A stretch of DNA of 64,000 nucleotides from JACMQX01 sp044225675 (GTDB lineage: Bacteria > Pseudomonadota > Gammaproteobacteria > Burkholderiales > Burkholderiaceae_C): NCBI GenBank assembly GCA_044225675.1, contig JBGAIH010000020.1, positions 1-64,000 on the forward strand, written 5' to 3'. Each line of letters starts with the position of its first letter. Positions within the stretch are counted from its first letter, which is position 1. This document shows, piece by piece, positions 51,637 to 63,100 of the stretch. The notes beneath the pieces were generated by a model that saw nothing but the letters and a program-made list of their open reading frames with translations, was not told where the DNA came from and made no database searches. The position numbers were made by a program, and so were the translations under genes.

Positions 51637-53307
51637 ATGATTCCCATGGCAACCCGACTGCAGCTTGCCGCGTTCCGCCCCCGCCTGCTGGACAGCCTGC
51701 GCGGCTACCAGCGCGACCGCTTCGCGGCCGACCTGGGCGCGGGCCTCACGGTGGGCATCGTCGCGCTGCCGCTGGCCATGGCCTTTGCCATCGCCTCGGG
51801 CCTGCAGCCGGCAGCGGGCCTGTGGACGGCGGTGATCGCCGGCTTTCTCATCGCCCTCTTGGGCGGCTCCAACGTGCAGATCGGCGGGCCGGCTGGCGCC
51901 TTCATCGTGATCGTCTACGGCATCGTGGAGCGCTATGGCCTGGCCAACCTGCTGATCGCCACCGCCTGTGCCGGCGTGCTGCTGTTCCTGCTCGGCCTGC
52001 TGCGCCTGGGCACGCTGGTGCGCTACGTGCCGGTGAGCATCGTGGTGGGTTTCACCAACGGCATCGCGGTGCTGATCGCGTGCTCGCAGCTCAAGGACGC
52101 ACTGGGCCTGTCCATCGCGCGCATGCCGGCCGACTTCTTCACCCAGCTGCGCACCCTGGGCGAGAACCTGCACAGCTTCAACCCTTCCGCCTTTGCGCTG
52201 GCGGCGGCCTGCGTGCTGGGCCTGTTCCTGTGGCCGCGGCTGTGGAGCGCACGCTCGCCGATCGGCCCGGCGCTCGACCTGCCGGGCATCCGCCGCGCGG
52301 CCCAGGTGGGCGCGCGCGTGCCCGGGCCGATCGTTGCGCTGGTCTCGCTCACCCTGTTCGCCGCGCTGCTGCACCTGCCGGTGGAAACCATCGGCTCGCG
52401 CTTCGGCAGCATTCCGGCGGGCGTTCCGGCCTTCGCCCTGCCCGCGTTCTCATGGGAAACGGTCAAGCTGCTGCTCACACCCACGCTGACCATCGCGCTG
52501 CTGGGCGCCATCGAATCGCTGCTGTGCGCGCGCGTGGCCGACCAGCTCACCACGCTGCCGCGCCATGACCCGAACCAGGAGCTCATGGCGCAGGGCATCG
52601 CCAATGTGGTGACGCCCTTCTTTGGCGGCATGCCCGCCACCGGCACCATCGCGCGCACCGTCACCAACATCCGCTCCGGCGGCACCACGCCGGTGGCCGG
52701 CATGGTGCATGCGCTGACGCTGGCCGTGATCATCCTGGCGGCGGCGCCGCTGGCGCTGTACGTGCCGCTGCCGGTGCTGGCGGGCATCCTGCTCTTCGTG
52801 GCGTGGAACATGGGCGAGTGGCGCGAGTTCGCGCACCTGCGCCGGCACAGCAGCCACTACCGCGTGCTGATGCTGGGCACCTTCACGCTCACCGTCGTGT
52901 TCGACCTGACCGTGGCGATCCAGGTCGGCCTGCTGGCGGCCTGCGGTCTGTTCGTGCGGCGCATGAGCTCGCTCTTCAGCGTGAGCGAGCCGGTGCGCGA
53001 GGGCGACACGCTCACCTGCAGGCTCTACGGCGCCCTGTTCTTCGGCGCGGTTGCGAAGATCGACGGCCTCGTGCAGGCCGTGGAAAGCGGCCCACCGGCG
53101 CCGCAGGTGGTGCTGGACTGCCTGCAGCTCGTGTCGCTGGATGCCTCGGGCCTGGACGCGCTGCGCCAGCTCCACAAGGCCGTCCAGCTGCGCGGCGGCA
53201 CGCTGCGGCTGCTGAATCTGCAGCCGCAGCCGGCGGAGGTGGTGCACCGGGCGGGGTTTGACGGGGAGCTGGAAGCAGTGCGGGACGCGGCCGGCGGCTC
53301 ACATTGA
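51637..53307 (+). CDS. SulP-family anion permease with STAS domain
   Basis: About 556 residues: an N-terminal part of roughly 10-14 membrane helices with the SulP signature (AADLGAGLTVGIVALPLAMA; GLQPAAGLWTAVIAGFLIAL; GGSNVQIGGPAGAF) and a C-terminal STAS domain (residues about 455-550; VVLDCLQLVSLDASGLDALR). Substrates of the family are sulfate, bicarbonate or dicarboxylates; this one is not assigned. The start at 51637 is chosen within MIPMATRL; a longer GTG start at 51607 is possible. Divergent from the 7TM sensor with 91 bp between starts. Confidence 0.93.
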   Translation: MIPMATRLQLAAFRPRLLDSLRGYQRDRFAADLGAGLTVGIVALPLAMAFAIASGLQPAAGLWTAVIAGFLIALLGGSNVQIGGPAGAFIVIVYGIVERYGLANLLIATACAGVLLFLLGLLRLGTLVRYVPVSIVVGFTNGIAVLIACSQLKDALGLSIARMPADFFTQLRTLGENLHSFNPSAFALAAACVLGLFLWPRLWSARSPIGPALDLPGIRRAAQVGARVPGPIVALVSLTLFAALLHLPVETIGSRFGSIPAGVPAFALPAFSWETVKLLLTPTLTIALLGAIESLLCARVADQLTTLPRHDPNQELMAQGIANVVTPFFGGMPATGTIARTVTNIRSGGTTPVAGMVHALTLAVIILAAAPLALYVPLPVLAGILLFVAWNMGEWREFAHLRRHSSHYRVLMLGTFTLTVVFDLTVAIQVGLLAACGLFVRRMSSLFSVSEPVREGDTLTCRLYGALFFGAVAKIDGLVQAVESGPPAPQVVLDCLQLVSLDASGLDALRQLHKAVQLRGGTLRLLNLQPQPAEVVHRAGFDGELEAVRDAAGGSH

Positions 53308-53580
53308 ACGGGCGAGGCAGAGGGCATCGGAGCTTGTGAACGCCAGGACGGCCTCTCAGGCCCACTGCGTCACGCCCGAGCGTCTGGGGATCGGCACCAA
53401 GCGCCTTTCCGATGCGAGGCGATTCGTTGTACACGGGCATGGGTTCCACCCTGTTCAGATGCCGTCAACCCTGCTATGTGAACACCTCGCCACACCGTGT
53501 CCGCATTAGGTCGTTTGTCGACGCAGGGCGGATACACTTATTGCCACTACGAAGGTGGAGGCAGTCATTGCAGAGGAAAA
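53308..53580. other. Boundary region before the OLD gene
   Basis: About 270 bp without a gene. Base composition falls from the high-GC core on the left to the low-GC accessory region on the right. It should include the promoter of the OLD gene; I see no clear repeat or attachment site. Confidence 0.45.
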
Positions 53581-55352
53581 ATGAAAATACATTCCTTCGA
53601 ATTCGCGCACATCAAGTCCTTTAAGTCATTAAAGTTCGATCTTGATAAGACATCCGTTCTGATCGGCCAGAACGATCACGGCAAGTCTTCGATTCTGAAG
53701 TCAATCGATCTGGTTCTCAACCGTATCGATGACGCGATGCTCGCATCCGAAACGCTGCACCCTGACTTAGCCGAGCTTCTTCTTCCGATCTTCCCCGTGC
53801 TAGCCAAAGCGCGTCGAATCACCATCAACTACTTGAGTGGGACAAAGAAGAAATCCCTCCACATCACGGTTCGTTCTGATCTTACGTTCACCGTATTGGA
53901 AAAGATCGAGCGGAATGCTAAGACGACTCCTGCCGCGATTGACGCATTCAAGCGGCTTCGCGAGGCAAACAAGTTTGTCTTGATTCCTGCACTCCGCGAT
54001 GCAGCATCACCTGAGTTCCAAGGCGTCTTTACTCGGATGCTCAGGGAGCATGGGTTGTCGAAGATGATTCCTCAGAAGGCGGGAGGCACGCCGAAGGAGT
54101 ATCGAACGCTCAAGGACATTCGCGACGCGGTAACGGACACCATCAAGCCGTTCATGAAGAATAATCTTCTGCCCCAGATACAAGAGAAATTCGGATTCCA
54201 GACTCAGCATAAGCTTGCCTTAAGTTTGATGTAGACGTTGCGGACATCGGTGAATGGATTCTCCAGAATCTCCGTCTTGGGTTTGAGCTGGCGGAAGCTG
54301 ATGGAGCCACCCTTGCCCTCTCTGAGGCAGGATCGGGTGTTCAAAGCGGTGCCATGTTGGCGCTTCACCGCCCAGAGCAGCAGGCAGCAGCCAACCCAGC
54401 CGTACAGTTCATCCTAGCAATCGAGGAGCCCGAGGCTTTCCTGCATCCGCAACGTCAGAAGGAGCTTTATCAGGCTGTCCGTGAGGCTCAGAGCGAAAAT
54501 CTGCGGTTGATTGTCACGTCACACAGCCCATACGTCGTCGCCGAAACGCCCTTTATGAAACTAGCCCTAGTCCGCAAGGATGGGCAGTACTCGACATTGC
54601 ATACCGCTCAAGCCAAGGATGCTAAGGAGGAGGCGATGTTCGATGCGTACAGCAACGATGTGAACGCGTTGCTCTTCTTTGCAGAAAAGGTAGTTTTCGT
54701 TGAGGGGGAGTCTGACGTTAGGGCACTGAAAGTAATTTTTGAGAAGCATCTTGGACCGAAGGCCCACCGCATTTCGATAATTTCTGCGGCAGGCAACAAG
54801 AACTTCTCTCCATTCCTACGGATGATTAAGGCGTGGCAAGATGCCAAGATTCCTCACCTCGTGGTAACCGACTTCGACTCTCTGACCAAGGAGTCAGACC
54901 GCGCGATCATCGTAGGCGTAAAAGACGCAGGCTATTCAATTCCCGGTGAAGCAGGCATGTACACCACCGTGGACGATGCGCTTGATAAAGACGAAGAGGC
55001 GTTCACCAATGCCGCCGTAGCTGCATCGGCTCAGTTTGCACAGGCTGGATTGAACGTTTTCATCTTCACTTCTGATTTGGAGTTCAGCTTGGTTAGTCCA
55101 AAGAATAAGGACGCAGTGGCCAAGGTGCTTACGTCAGTTGCGACAAACGGGAAAGACTACACCAACGGCTACGATCTTGTCAGCCTCCGGCGACAGTTGG
55201 GAAGCAAGGGCGTACCGCTCAATCCGATGGAGAAGCCACCGTTCAAGAAGCCGTTTGTTCACAAGATAGTGGCGGAGACCATCGATCTAAATGACCCGCA
55301 TCCGGACATCTTGAGGTTGCTCGCCGCCGTGACTGCTCTCGACATCAAGTAA
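53581..55352 (+). pseudogene. OLD-family ATPase/TOPRIM nuclease, split by one frameshift
   Basis: The first frame (53581-54234) starts at MKIHSFEFAHIKSF with AGAGGA upstream and holds Walker A GQNDHGKSS at residues 29-37. It stops at 54232-54234. Restoring one base near 54215-54222 joins it to the next frame, which continues FDVDVADIGEWILQNLRLGF, then the ABC signature-like EAGSGVQSGAML and the Walker B region LAIEEPEAFLHP. The TOPRIM part follows: VVFVEGESDVRAL (Glu) and VVTDFDSLTK (Asp-x-Asp). The rebuilt protein has about 590 residues, normal for single-gene OLD nucleases. OLD proteins act in phage exclusion (P2 Old) and Gabija. Either the gene is broken or the base is a sequencing error, which this draft assembly allows. 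Confidence 0.8.
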
Positions 55353-55401
55353 GGCTTAGGGACCGGAGAGCCAAGCCTATTGAGCTGGAGGGTCAGATCG
55401 C

Positions 55402-55530
55402 TCAAGTGCCCAAGCTGCGACCGGCCGCGCTACTGTGTTTGAGGTAGTTGTTGGCCACCTCGTTCGCCGCTTCTGCTGCACCTGCTGACGTTGCCGCCGC
55501 TGGAATGGCCGGCAGGAGCGGAAGCCTTAC
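55402..55530 (-). pseudogene. Remnant of a CdiA pre-toxin segment
   Basis: The last frame before the stop at 55402 reads AATSAGAAEAANEVANNYLK, then HSSAAG. ANEVANNYLKH is a pre-toxin-type motif of filamentous haemagglutinins. Upstream the similarity is lost and the frame has no proper start. This looks like a decayed CdiA C-terminal module left of the present toxin/immunity genes. It could also be a chance match, as the stretch is short. Confidence 0.4.
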
Positions 55531-55632
55531 CGGGCGCCAAGCTGGACGCCAGCACATCGATACCGGACCCTCCGTCAAGCGCCTTCCCCAATCGAAGCCG
55601 TTCATCGCACGTGAGCACCAGGAGGTTTCCTG

Positions 55633-56451
55633 TCAAGGACGCCAAGTGCTTGTCAGGTTGACGAAGTTGGGAGCTTCGACGCCGGGCATGTTCTCGTAAG
55701 CCTTGAGAACGGTCTGAAGAGGCGTCAACGAGGGGACGCGGCCGGCAAGCCGGTCACGGTCCCAGTAGACGATCTTCAACCACGTGGCCGCTCGCAGGGA
55801 TTGACCTCTGCCGAGCCATTGGTCGTCCAGATGGGTCTGAAGAATACGCCGGCCAGCCGCAAAGAGCTCCTCCTCGTCGAACCTCGCCTGAACCTGCTGC
55901 AAACAGAGGGCATACGCGTATTCCCGAGGTTTGCGGATCTTTTTCGTGGAGACATTCCTGAGGCCGGCGAGGCGCTGGTAAGTTTCAATGCCCTCGGCGT
56001 GGAGGCCGGATTGCACGGCGAACGCCATGTAGTCGTCAAGGCAGTGGTTGACGATCCAGTTGGGACCAATGGGGTGTCTCTCCTCGGTCCAGTAGGCCTT
56101 TGCGAGGTGCAGCATCGCTGCCCAGTCTTCCTGCGCGTTCTCGGCATGCCGCATCCATTTTCCAATCGCGCGGGCCCAGCGGAGATTCAGTTGATGAAAG
56201 GATGGACTCGCTCCCGCGATCTCTTTAGCAACTATTGCGCGATCCAGCCAGACCAAAGCGCGACTCACAATGGGGTCTACCTCATTCTGCAGACCCGTCA
56301 ACCAAGCTCTCGTCACGACATGAAGATCGCTGCTCGCCGTGCTTCCCAAAGGGGCCTCGGTATTGGCTTCGGTTCGCTGGAGGTACCAGCGAAGCATTCC
56401 CCGCTCGTCGGCCAGGAGACCATCTCTAACTTTTTGCGCGTCGAATGTCAC
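55633..56451 (-). CDS. Hypothetical protein, possible immunity protein of the orphan module
   Basis: A 272-residue soluble, helix-rich protein starting with GTG at 56451 (MTFDAQKVRDGLLADERGM). It has no signal or membrane segment and many Trp and Arg residues (LNLRWARAIGKWMRHAENAQ; YWTEERHPIGPNW). I do not recognise a family with certainty; helical cytosolic proteins like this are found as immunity proteins in contact-dependent inhibition loci. It starts 9 bp after the stop of the 56461-56712 frame. This is the order toxin fragment then immunity gene that orphan cdiA-CT/cdiI modules show. Confidence 0.6.
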   Translation of the reverse strand: MTFDAQKVRDGLLADERGMLRWYLQRTEANTEAPLGSTASSDLHVVTRAWLTGLQNEVDPIVSRALVWLDRAIVAKEIAGASPSFHQLNLRWARAIGKWMRHAENAQEDWAAMLHLAKAYWTEERHPIGPNWIVNHCLDDYMAFAVQSGLHAEGIETYQRLAGLRNVSTKKIRKPREYAYALCLQQVQARFDEEELFAAGRRILQTHLDDQWLGRGQSLRAATWLKIVYWDRDRLAGRVPSLTPLQTVLKAYENMPGVEAPNFVNLTSTWRP

Positions 56452-56460
56452 GACTATTCC

Positions 56461-56712
56461 TTAACAAGGAAAGTTACCGCAGTACCGAACTTGCACTGAG
56501 TTTTTGGCGCTTCCAGCTCCAGCTGTATTTGTAGTGAAGCTTCCAGCATCAAGATTCGCTATTGCGCGGAGTTTCGTCGCCAAAGACAGATTCGAGGCCT
56601 CTATGGCATCTTTCGCTTCCTGCACAGCATCGAAGCGAGTCCAGAAGCCTCGGCCCTTGTGGCAAGCGGCTCCTTCAAGATGCGGTCGCAGCGCCCAAGA
56701 ATCAGTCTGCAA
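56461..56712 (-). CDS. Possible orphan toxin C-terminal fragment or degenerate gene
   Basis: An 83-residue frame with no ATG: it opens with TTG at 56712, inside the end of the DUF596 gene, and no ribosome site is clear. It reads RGFWTRFDAVQEAKDAIEAS, then NLSLATKLRAIANLDAG, and ends VRYCGNFPC. The composition is that of a real protein. A fragment without its own start, between one immunity gene and another, is what orphan cdiA-CT modules look like. The toxin type is not recognised. Confidence 0.42.
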   Translation of the reverse strand: MQTDSWALRPHLEGAACHKGRGFWTRFDAVQEAKDAIEASNLSLATKLRAIANLDAGSFTTNTAGAGSAKNSVQVRYCGNFPC

Positions 56713-57127
56713 TCAGGTAACTCCCGTCCGGCTGACGCCAGGCTACGCCGGCGGGACAAATATCTAAGAACCACCAAACATCCATGCCAAAGTGCTTATA
56801 AGGTGCCTCATATCCGGGCTTTGTGCTGATTCTGTCTGCCTCCTCCTCGTCGCAGGGAAACGACTCTCGAAATCTCTGAATCTGTTCTTCGTTCGTACCT
56901 TCGAGAAACACTCCGTTCTTGTGCAATTTGATTCGACCTTCGCGGAGAAGTCGACATAGGATCCCAAAGAAGCACTCGGTCCGAGAAGAAAATTCCCCGG
57001 TCACTTCTGGTGGAAAGTGAGTCCACCCTTGATGAACGGGACTCAGCATTTCCCAAATAGCATCCAATGCGGAATCGGTGCATTTTTCGATGACTAGCTG
57101 ATACTGTTCTTGATCCAGGGTCTTCAT
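56702..57127 (-). CDS. cdiI: DUF596-like immunity protein
   Basis: The start at 57127 overlaps the stop of cdiA (ATGA), so immunity is made together with the toxin; 141 residues. The pattern MKTLDQEQYQLVIEKCTDSA, FFGILCRLLREGRIKL, KNGVFLEGTNEEQIQRFRES, FPCDEEEAD and CPAGVAWRQPDGSYLI fits the DUF596 family, members of which lie next to two-partner-secretion toxins in Neisseria and Pasteurellaceae. It should bind and neutralise the CdiA C-terminal toxin in the cytoplasm. The family match is by pattern only. Confidence 0.75.
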   Translation of the reverse strand: MKTLDQEQYQLVIEKCTDSALDAIWEMLSPVHQGWTHFPPEVTGEFSSRTECFFGILCRLLREGRIKLHKNGVFLEGTNEEQIQRFRESFPCDEEEADRISTKPGYEAPYKHFGMDVWWFLDICPAGVAWRQPDGSYLIAD

Positions 57128-60100
57128 TTGAATTTGAGTTCGTATTTCGGCAACTCGCTCTGTATGGAGAGCCTTCCACGCAATTCCACCGTCCACCTGC
57201 CCATCCGGCTACTGGACACGCTCCGCACATTGATTGTTGTGCCGTTCGCCAGCTTAGCGGCCCAAACGCCTTGATCCACTGCTTTGAGGTTAGCGCCTCC
57301 CGTCAACTCCCCCGCATACACAAAAACCTGCTTCTCCAGTTCCGCGGCTGACAGGCCAGTCGTGTCGAACACCTTTGTCGTTCCGCTCAAGTTGCTCTCA
57401 GCGGTCGCCACGTAGCTTCGGCTTCCCAAGGTCAAACTGTTAGTGCCGCCGCTCTTGCTGAACAGTTGCGTCAATTGCTCAATCCGTTGGCTTTGCTGCT
57501 GCAGCGCGGTCTTCTGCTGCGCCACGGCCCGCAACGTGGCCGCCAACTCCTGCACGGCCGCCTTTTCGGTCACGGTCAAGGCTCGCCCCAGCCCCTGACC
57601 CAAGCCTTCAGCCACGCTCGTCGGCGTGATTGCGCCCGTGGCGATGCCCACCCCCGTCTCGGCGCTGATCAGGCCGATCTGCACCGCCTTGTCGGGATTG
57701 GCCAGGGCCCAGGTCAGCAGCGTCGGACTGGCGCCGGCCAGTGAGATCATCGCGGACGCCGCGCCGGCACCTGCCGTCAGCAACGAGATTACCTCACGCT
57801 TGCTTCTATCAGCCGTCACCGCAGCGGCCCATGCGTTGGCATCAGGCAGTGCCTTGATACCGGCCTTGATGTAAATGTCAGCCGTGTCCGGGATCGTCTG
57901 GGCATACATCAGGAAGTCGGCCTTCTGCGCGATCGTCGCTTGGAACATGTAGCCCGGCTCGTTGGCGTCCTGGGTCGGCAGCATGCCGCGCGCTTGGCTC
58001 AGGAATGCACTGGCCGAAGCGTCCCACGCACCCTCGGCCCCGAACTGGACCTGCCGGTATGCCTGCTGCGCCAGCAGTTTGATCGCCGCGTCTTCGCTGA
58101 CTCCTTGCTGCTTCGCATATCGCTTGGCGTTGTCTTGAATCCATTGCGTCTCGCTGGGGTGAAGTTGCCTGTTGTTGGCATCGACCGTCGCTGCTATGGC
58201 GGCCCCTTGGGTTCCACTTACCGCCGCGCCACTACCGGCTGCTGCCAGCGTTGTGACGCCTTGCGCGATCACTCGGGCCGCCTCTTGAGGCACACCTGAG
58301 CTTTGCAGGCTGGTCTGCAGGCTTTCCTGCAGATCGTTCAGGAGGTTGGCGCTGCCTGCGCTGACAACTGCGCCCGTGGCACCGCCCAGTCCGCCGCCGA
58401 CGGCCCCGCTCAGGCTGTGCAGCAGTACGCGATAAGCGCCTCCCTCGTCCCATCGCGCAAGCTCACGCTGCAGAAGGACGCGCTGGTCTGGGTCTGCCTC
58501 GGCTTGCAACTTCTTCTTGAGTTCGTCGGCTTGGTTCGCCGCGAAGTTCGCGACCACTCGGGGTGCTTCTCGGCTGAACGCCTCTGTGATTTTTGTCTGC
58601 GCATCGACCTCCCTCTGCACCCTGTCCTTGTCAAAGATGCGCTGAATGCCCGTTTCCGCGTCCGTGCTGCGTACCGCCGTGTTGCCTGCAATGCCGCTGA
58701 TACCGGCCTGCGTCCTGCTGGCAGCGCTGCCCTCGTCACGGCCTACGCCTGCGCCCAGACCCACGTTGCCGCGCAGGTTGGCAATGTCACCCACCCCAAC
58801 GCCCACGCTCGTCGCCTTGGCGCTGTAGTCGGCGCTGTTCTGCACGTCGCTGGTGCTCAGGCTGCCGCCCGTGGTGAAGCTGTTACGGCTTTGTTCGACC
58901 GCCGCCTGCGTGCTCGCGATCACGCCGCCCTTCAGGTCCGTGTTCTGCCCCACGCTGACCTGGAAGCCGCCGTCTCCGGCCTTGATGCCCGATTGCTCAC
59001 CCACGCTCGCGTAGTTGCTTTGGGTGCTGCTCTTCGCCGCGTTGAAGCTGCCGCCTCCACCTGCTCCCACGGTTACGCTTGCGCCCACGCTCTGCTGCTG
59101 GGCCGCATAGGTGCTGGTGTCCTGCAGGCTCGTGATGTCCAGATTCCCGCCAACGTCGGCCTTGATGCTTGCGCCTCGCACGACCGCCCCTTGCAGGCTC
59201 GTGTCCGCACCGCTGCGGATGCTTGCGGTGCCGCCCGCCGCCACATGCGTGTTCACCTGCGTCACGTCGTCGCCCGCCTGACTGCCCCGGCCCGCGCTGG
59301 CCGATGCATTGACGCCGACGCCGCCAGTGCCCACGCTGATGCCGAGGCTGCCCGAGCTTGACCGGCTGCTGCCGGCCAGACTCGCCGCGTTCTGCGCCGC
59401 CTGCAGCACCACATTGCCATCGGCCTGGAGCGTGGCGTTGGCCCCGGCCTTGACGTCACTGCCCTGGATGAGGAGCTGGCTGTCCTTGCCAGTGCCGCTG
59501 GCCTGGATGTTCACGCTGCCGCCGGCCGCCACCTGGCTTGCGCGTGTGGTGTCGCGGGCTTCAGTCGTTGTGCTGCTGCTCTTGCTGCTGCCGATGCTGA
59601 TGGAGACGCTGACGCCGCCCGCGCGCTCGGCCGCCGTGGCATCGCGGCCGCTCAGGTTGCCCGCTGCGTCCTCGGTGACGATCTGGTTGCTGCGGCCTGC
59701 GAAGTCCTGCCCCTGGCCCGCCTTCACAGCGTCCAGCGCATGGCTCGCCGCCAGGGCGGTGTTGGCCGCTGCGAGCAGCTTCATGCGGTCGTCGCGCGTG
59801 TCGCCCGCCGCTCGCGCCATGGATTGCGCGGTCTGCACGGCGCTGACGACCGGGTTGGTGATCTGCAGCGTGAGGCCGCTCTGGCTGAACTTCTGTTCTG
59901 TGACGGTGGTGGAGGTCTCGCGCGCTTCGGTGATCTCGACCTGCCTGGCGCGGATGTCGATGTCGCCTGCAGGGGCCAGCACGTCGCTGCCCGTCTGCCG
60001 GTAGGTCTGGCCGGCCGTGATGCGCACGTCGCCCTGGAGACTGCCGACGGTGCTGGCCGCAGCCGTGGTGCTCTGGCTGTTCTGGTCCGTCTCGAGCTTG

Positions 60101-63100
60101 CGGGTGCCCAGCGTGATGCCGAAGCCGCCGCCGCTGAAGAGGCCGGACTTCCTGTCCAGGCGGTCGCTGTCTCGGGTGGCGGTGTTGGTTGTGGCCTCAA
60201 CGGCGACGTCGCGTGCGGCGTTGAGCGTCGCGCCCCCGTCGCTGATGACGCTGGAGCCCCGGACGGCGAGGTCCTGGCCTGCCGTGAGGCTGACGGTGTT
60301 GCCGCCCAAGCTGGAGCCGACCGCCTGGGTCGCGTCGGTCTTCTCGTGCGTGGTGAGGGTTCGGCTGCTCAGGAAGCCCCGGCTCTTGTGGCGGGCGGCT
60401 TCTTCCGCTTCGCGCGTGGCCTGCCCCGCTTCGACGCTCAGGTTGCGGCCGGCGGTGGCGGTGAGTGCTCCGCCTGCGTTCACAGTCGCCGCCCGGGCCG
60501 TGAGGTCGTTGCCGGCTTCAAGGCGGACGTTACCCGTGGCGTTGATTTGGCTGCCAAGCTCCTGCGTGCTCGCCTCCTTGCGCCAGTTGGCGCTGTTCCA
60601 GGTGATGCTGCCCGATTCGGAGGTGGTGAGCGTCGTGAGGTTCAGGTTGTTCCGGGCAGAGATGTCGATGCTGCCATTGCTTTGCAGGACGCCGGCCACG
60701 ATGTGGACGTCGCGGCCCGCGCTCGCCACCAGCGCGCCGCCGTCACCCGTGACGTAGAGGCCCGCCACCCGGTCGATGCCCGTGCGGGTGAAGCCACCTG
60801 TGGCTGTGCTGCGCGTGGTGCTCTGCACGATGAACTCGCGCCCGGCCTGCGCCTGCAGGCTGTCCCGGGCCATGACGCTGCCGCCGAGGTTGCTCAGGTC
60901 GTCGCGGGCCTGCACGGTGACGGCATCAGCGGCGATCTGCCCGCCCAGGTTGCGCACATTCTGCGCGTTGAGGACGACAGCCTGCCGGCCCGCGATGGTG
61001 CCGCTGTTGGCGAGGTCGCCCGAGAGGTCGAGGTTGACGCTGCGCCCCACCATGAGCGCACCGCTGGGGGCGAGGTCGCCGGCCTGCGCCCGCAGGTAGA
61101 CCTGCGGCACGAGCGCCGTGGTCTTGCTGCCGTCGGGCAGGACGACCTCCCGCGCGACGAGCCAGACGATGTCGCTGGTCAGACGCGCCATCTGCTCGGC
61201 GCTCAAGGCGACGCCGGGCACGAGGCGCCACGCCTGCGCAAAGGTGGCGCCTGCGGTCATGAGGTCGCGGTACTGCGCCTCGTCGTCGGCGTAGCCGTCC
61301 AGGAAGCGCCGCCCGGTGAGTTGGGCCACCTGCTCGCGCACGAGCCTTTGTTCGTAGAAGCCGTCGCCCAGGCGCTTGTGAAGCCGCGAGGGGTCGGCCG
61401 ACACGAGCGACAGCTGGTAGTCGCTGCCAAGCCACTGACGCATGTCGGTGAAGCGCGGGTCGGTGACGAAGAGGGTGACCGCCGTCGGGTCAGGGTTCGG
61501 GCGCAGCAGGCTGCTGGCGAGCACGCGAAGGGGTCCGGCCGCGACGACGGTGAGGGCTTGCGTGCCGGGGTCGGCGCTCACCACCCGCACGGCCACCTGG
61601 GTGCCCGAGCCCGCGACGCTGGCGTTGCCTTCGAGCCGGCTGGGCGTGAGGGTGATGGCCTGGACGGTGTCGGCGGGGGTGTACGCAGCGACGGCGGTGT
61701 CGGAGGTGTCGCGGCCGCTGCGGCGATGCCGCCAGGACGAGGTGGCCGTGCCGCTGTCCACGAAGCGCCGCTCGCCCTCGACGGATGTGTTCTGCAGATC
61801 GGCCGCTGAGACGGTGAGCGCGCCGCCGCCCAGGATGTGGCTCCTGTCGTTCAAGAGCGTGCCGGCCGCCATGCGGAGGTCGCCACCGGCCACGATTCTT
61901 CCCGGGTCGGACTGGGTGATGACGGTCTCGAAAGGCGTGCGGGTGTACTGGTAGTGCACGAAGGCGTCGCTCTCATCGCCCGTGGCGTTGACGCGGATGC
62001 AGTCGGCCTCGCAGTTGAAGAGAGTGACCTGGGAGGGCGGGAAGTGCGTGACGAGGTCGCTGCCACGGTAGACGTCGCCCGCGCCGAGGGTGTATTCGCT
62101 GACGGCGGTGACGGCGCCGACCTGCTGCTCTTGCGTGGCGAAGTGTTCGTTGGTGTTGTGGATGCGGGTGGCGGAGATGGACAGCCCGCCGAGGGATTCG
62201 ACGGTGGCGCTGGCGTTGTACACGGCGTCGGCGCTGCCGGTGGCATGGCCGGCCGCGTCCAGGGCGCCGCCGATGTTCAGGGCGTCGGCACCGCTTCCTG
62301 AGGCGCCTCCAGCACTGAAGATCAGCGCATGTTCGCGGTTGTAAAGCGTACCGACGCCCAGATCGAGCCGCTCGCGCGCGGCGATGACGGCATCGGCCCG
62401 CACGCCGGCTGTGGTCTCGGTGTCGTTGGTGAGCGTGCCCGCGGCGATGGCCACATGGTCACCGTAGATCCGGCCGGTGCCGATGTTGGTGACCGTGGCG
62501 GCCTGCACCCGCGTGTCGCCGCCGTCGATGAGGCCGCGGTTGACGAGCTCACCTGTTGCGGTGAGGCGCGTGGCCACCTCGCCCGCGATGTCGCCGGTGG
62601 CGGTGTTGATGAGGCGCGCCGCCGTGACGGTGACGGTCTGGCCCGCGTTGAGCCGGGCGCGGTTGGTGAAGCTGCCTGTCGTGGTGAGGAAGGCCTGGCC
62701 GCCGGCCACGAGGTCGGTGGTGCTGTCGAAGTCGCTTTGCAGATCGAGGTGCAGGTCGCCAGCGGTCTGCACGGCGCCGTCGCCCGTGAGGCTGCGCGCG
62801 GCGATGCTGAGGCTCTGGCCGGCCCGGGTCACGCCGCCGGTATTGGTGACGGCCAAGGTCCTGTGGGCTGCGGCGTCCTGCACGGTGAGGTGGCGCCCGG
62901 CGCTGAGGGTGCCGCCGGTGTTGAGCAGCGCGGCGCTGGCGTCGAGCGTCACGTTCCCATTGGCCTCGATGACGCCGGCTGCGTTCTGGATGCTGGTGGC
63001 CCGCACGGCGATGTCGCCAAGGGCCTGCAGCCTGCCGCCCTCGTTGCGGATGCCGTCGGCCGTGAGGCCCAGATCGCTTTCGCTGCTGATGCGCCCGCCG

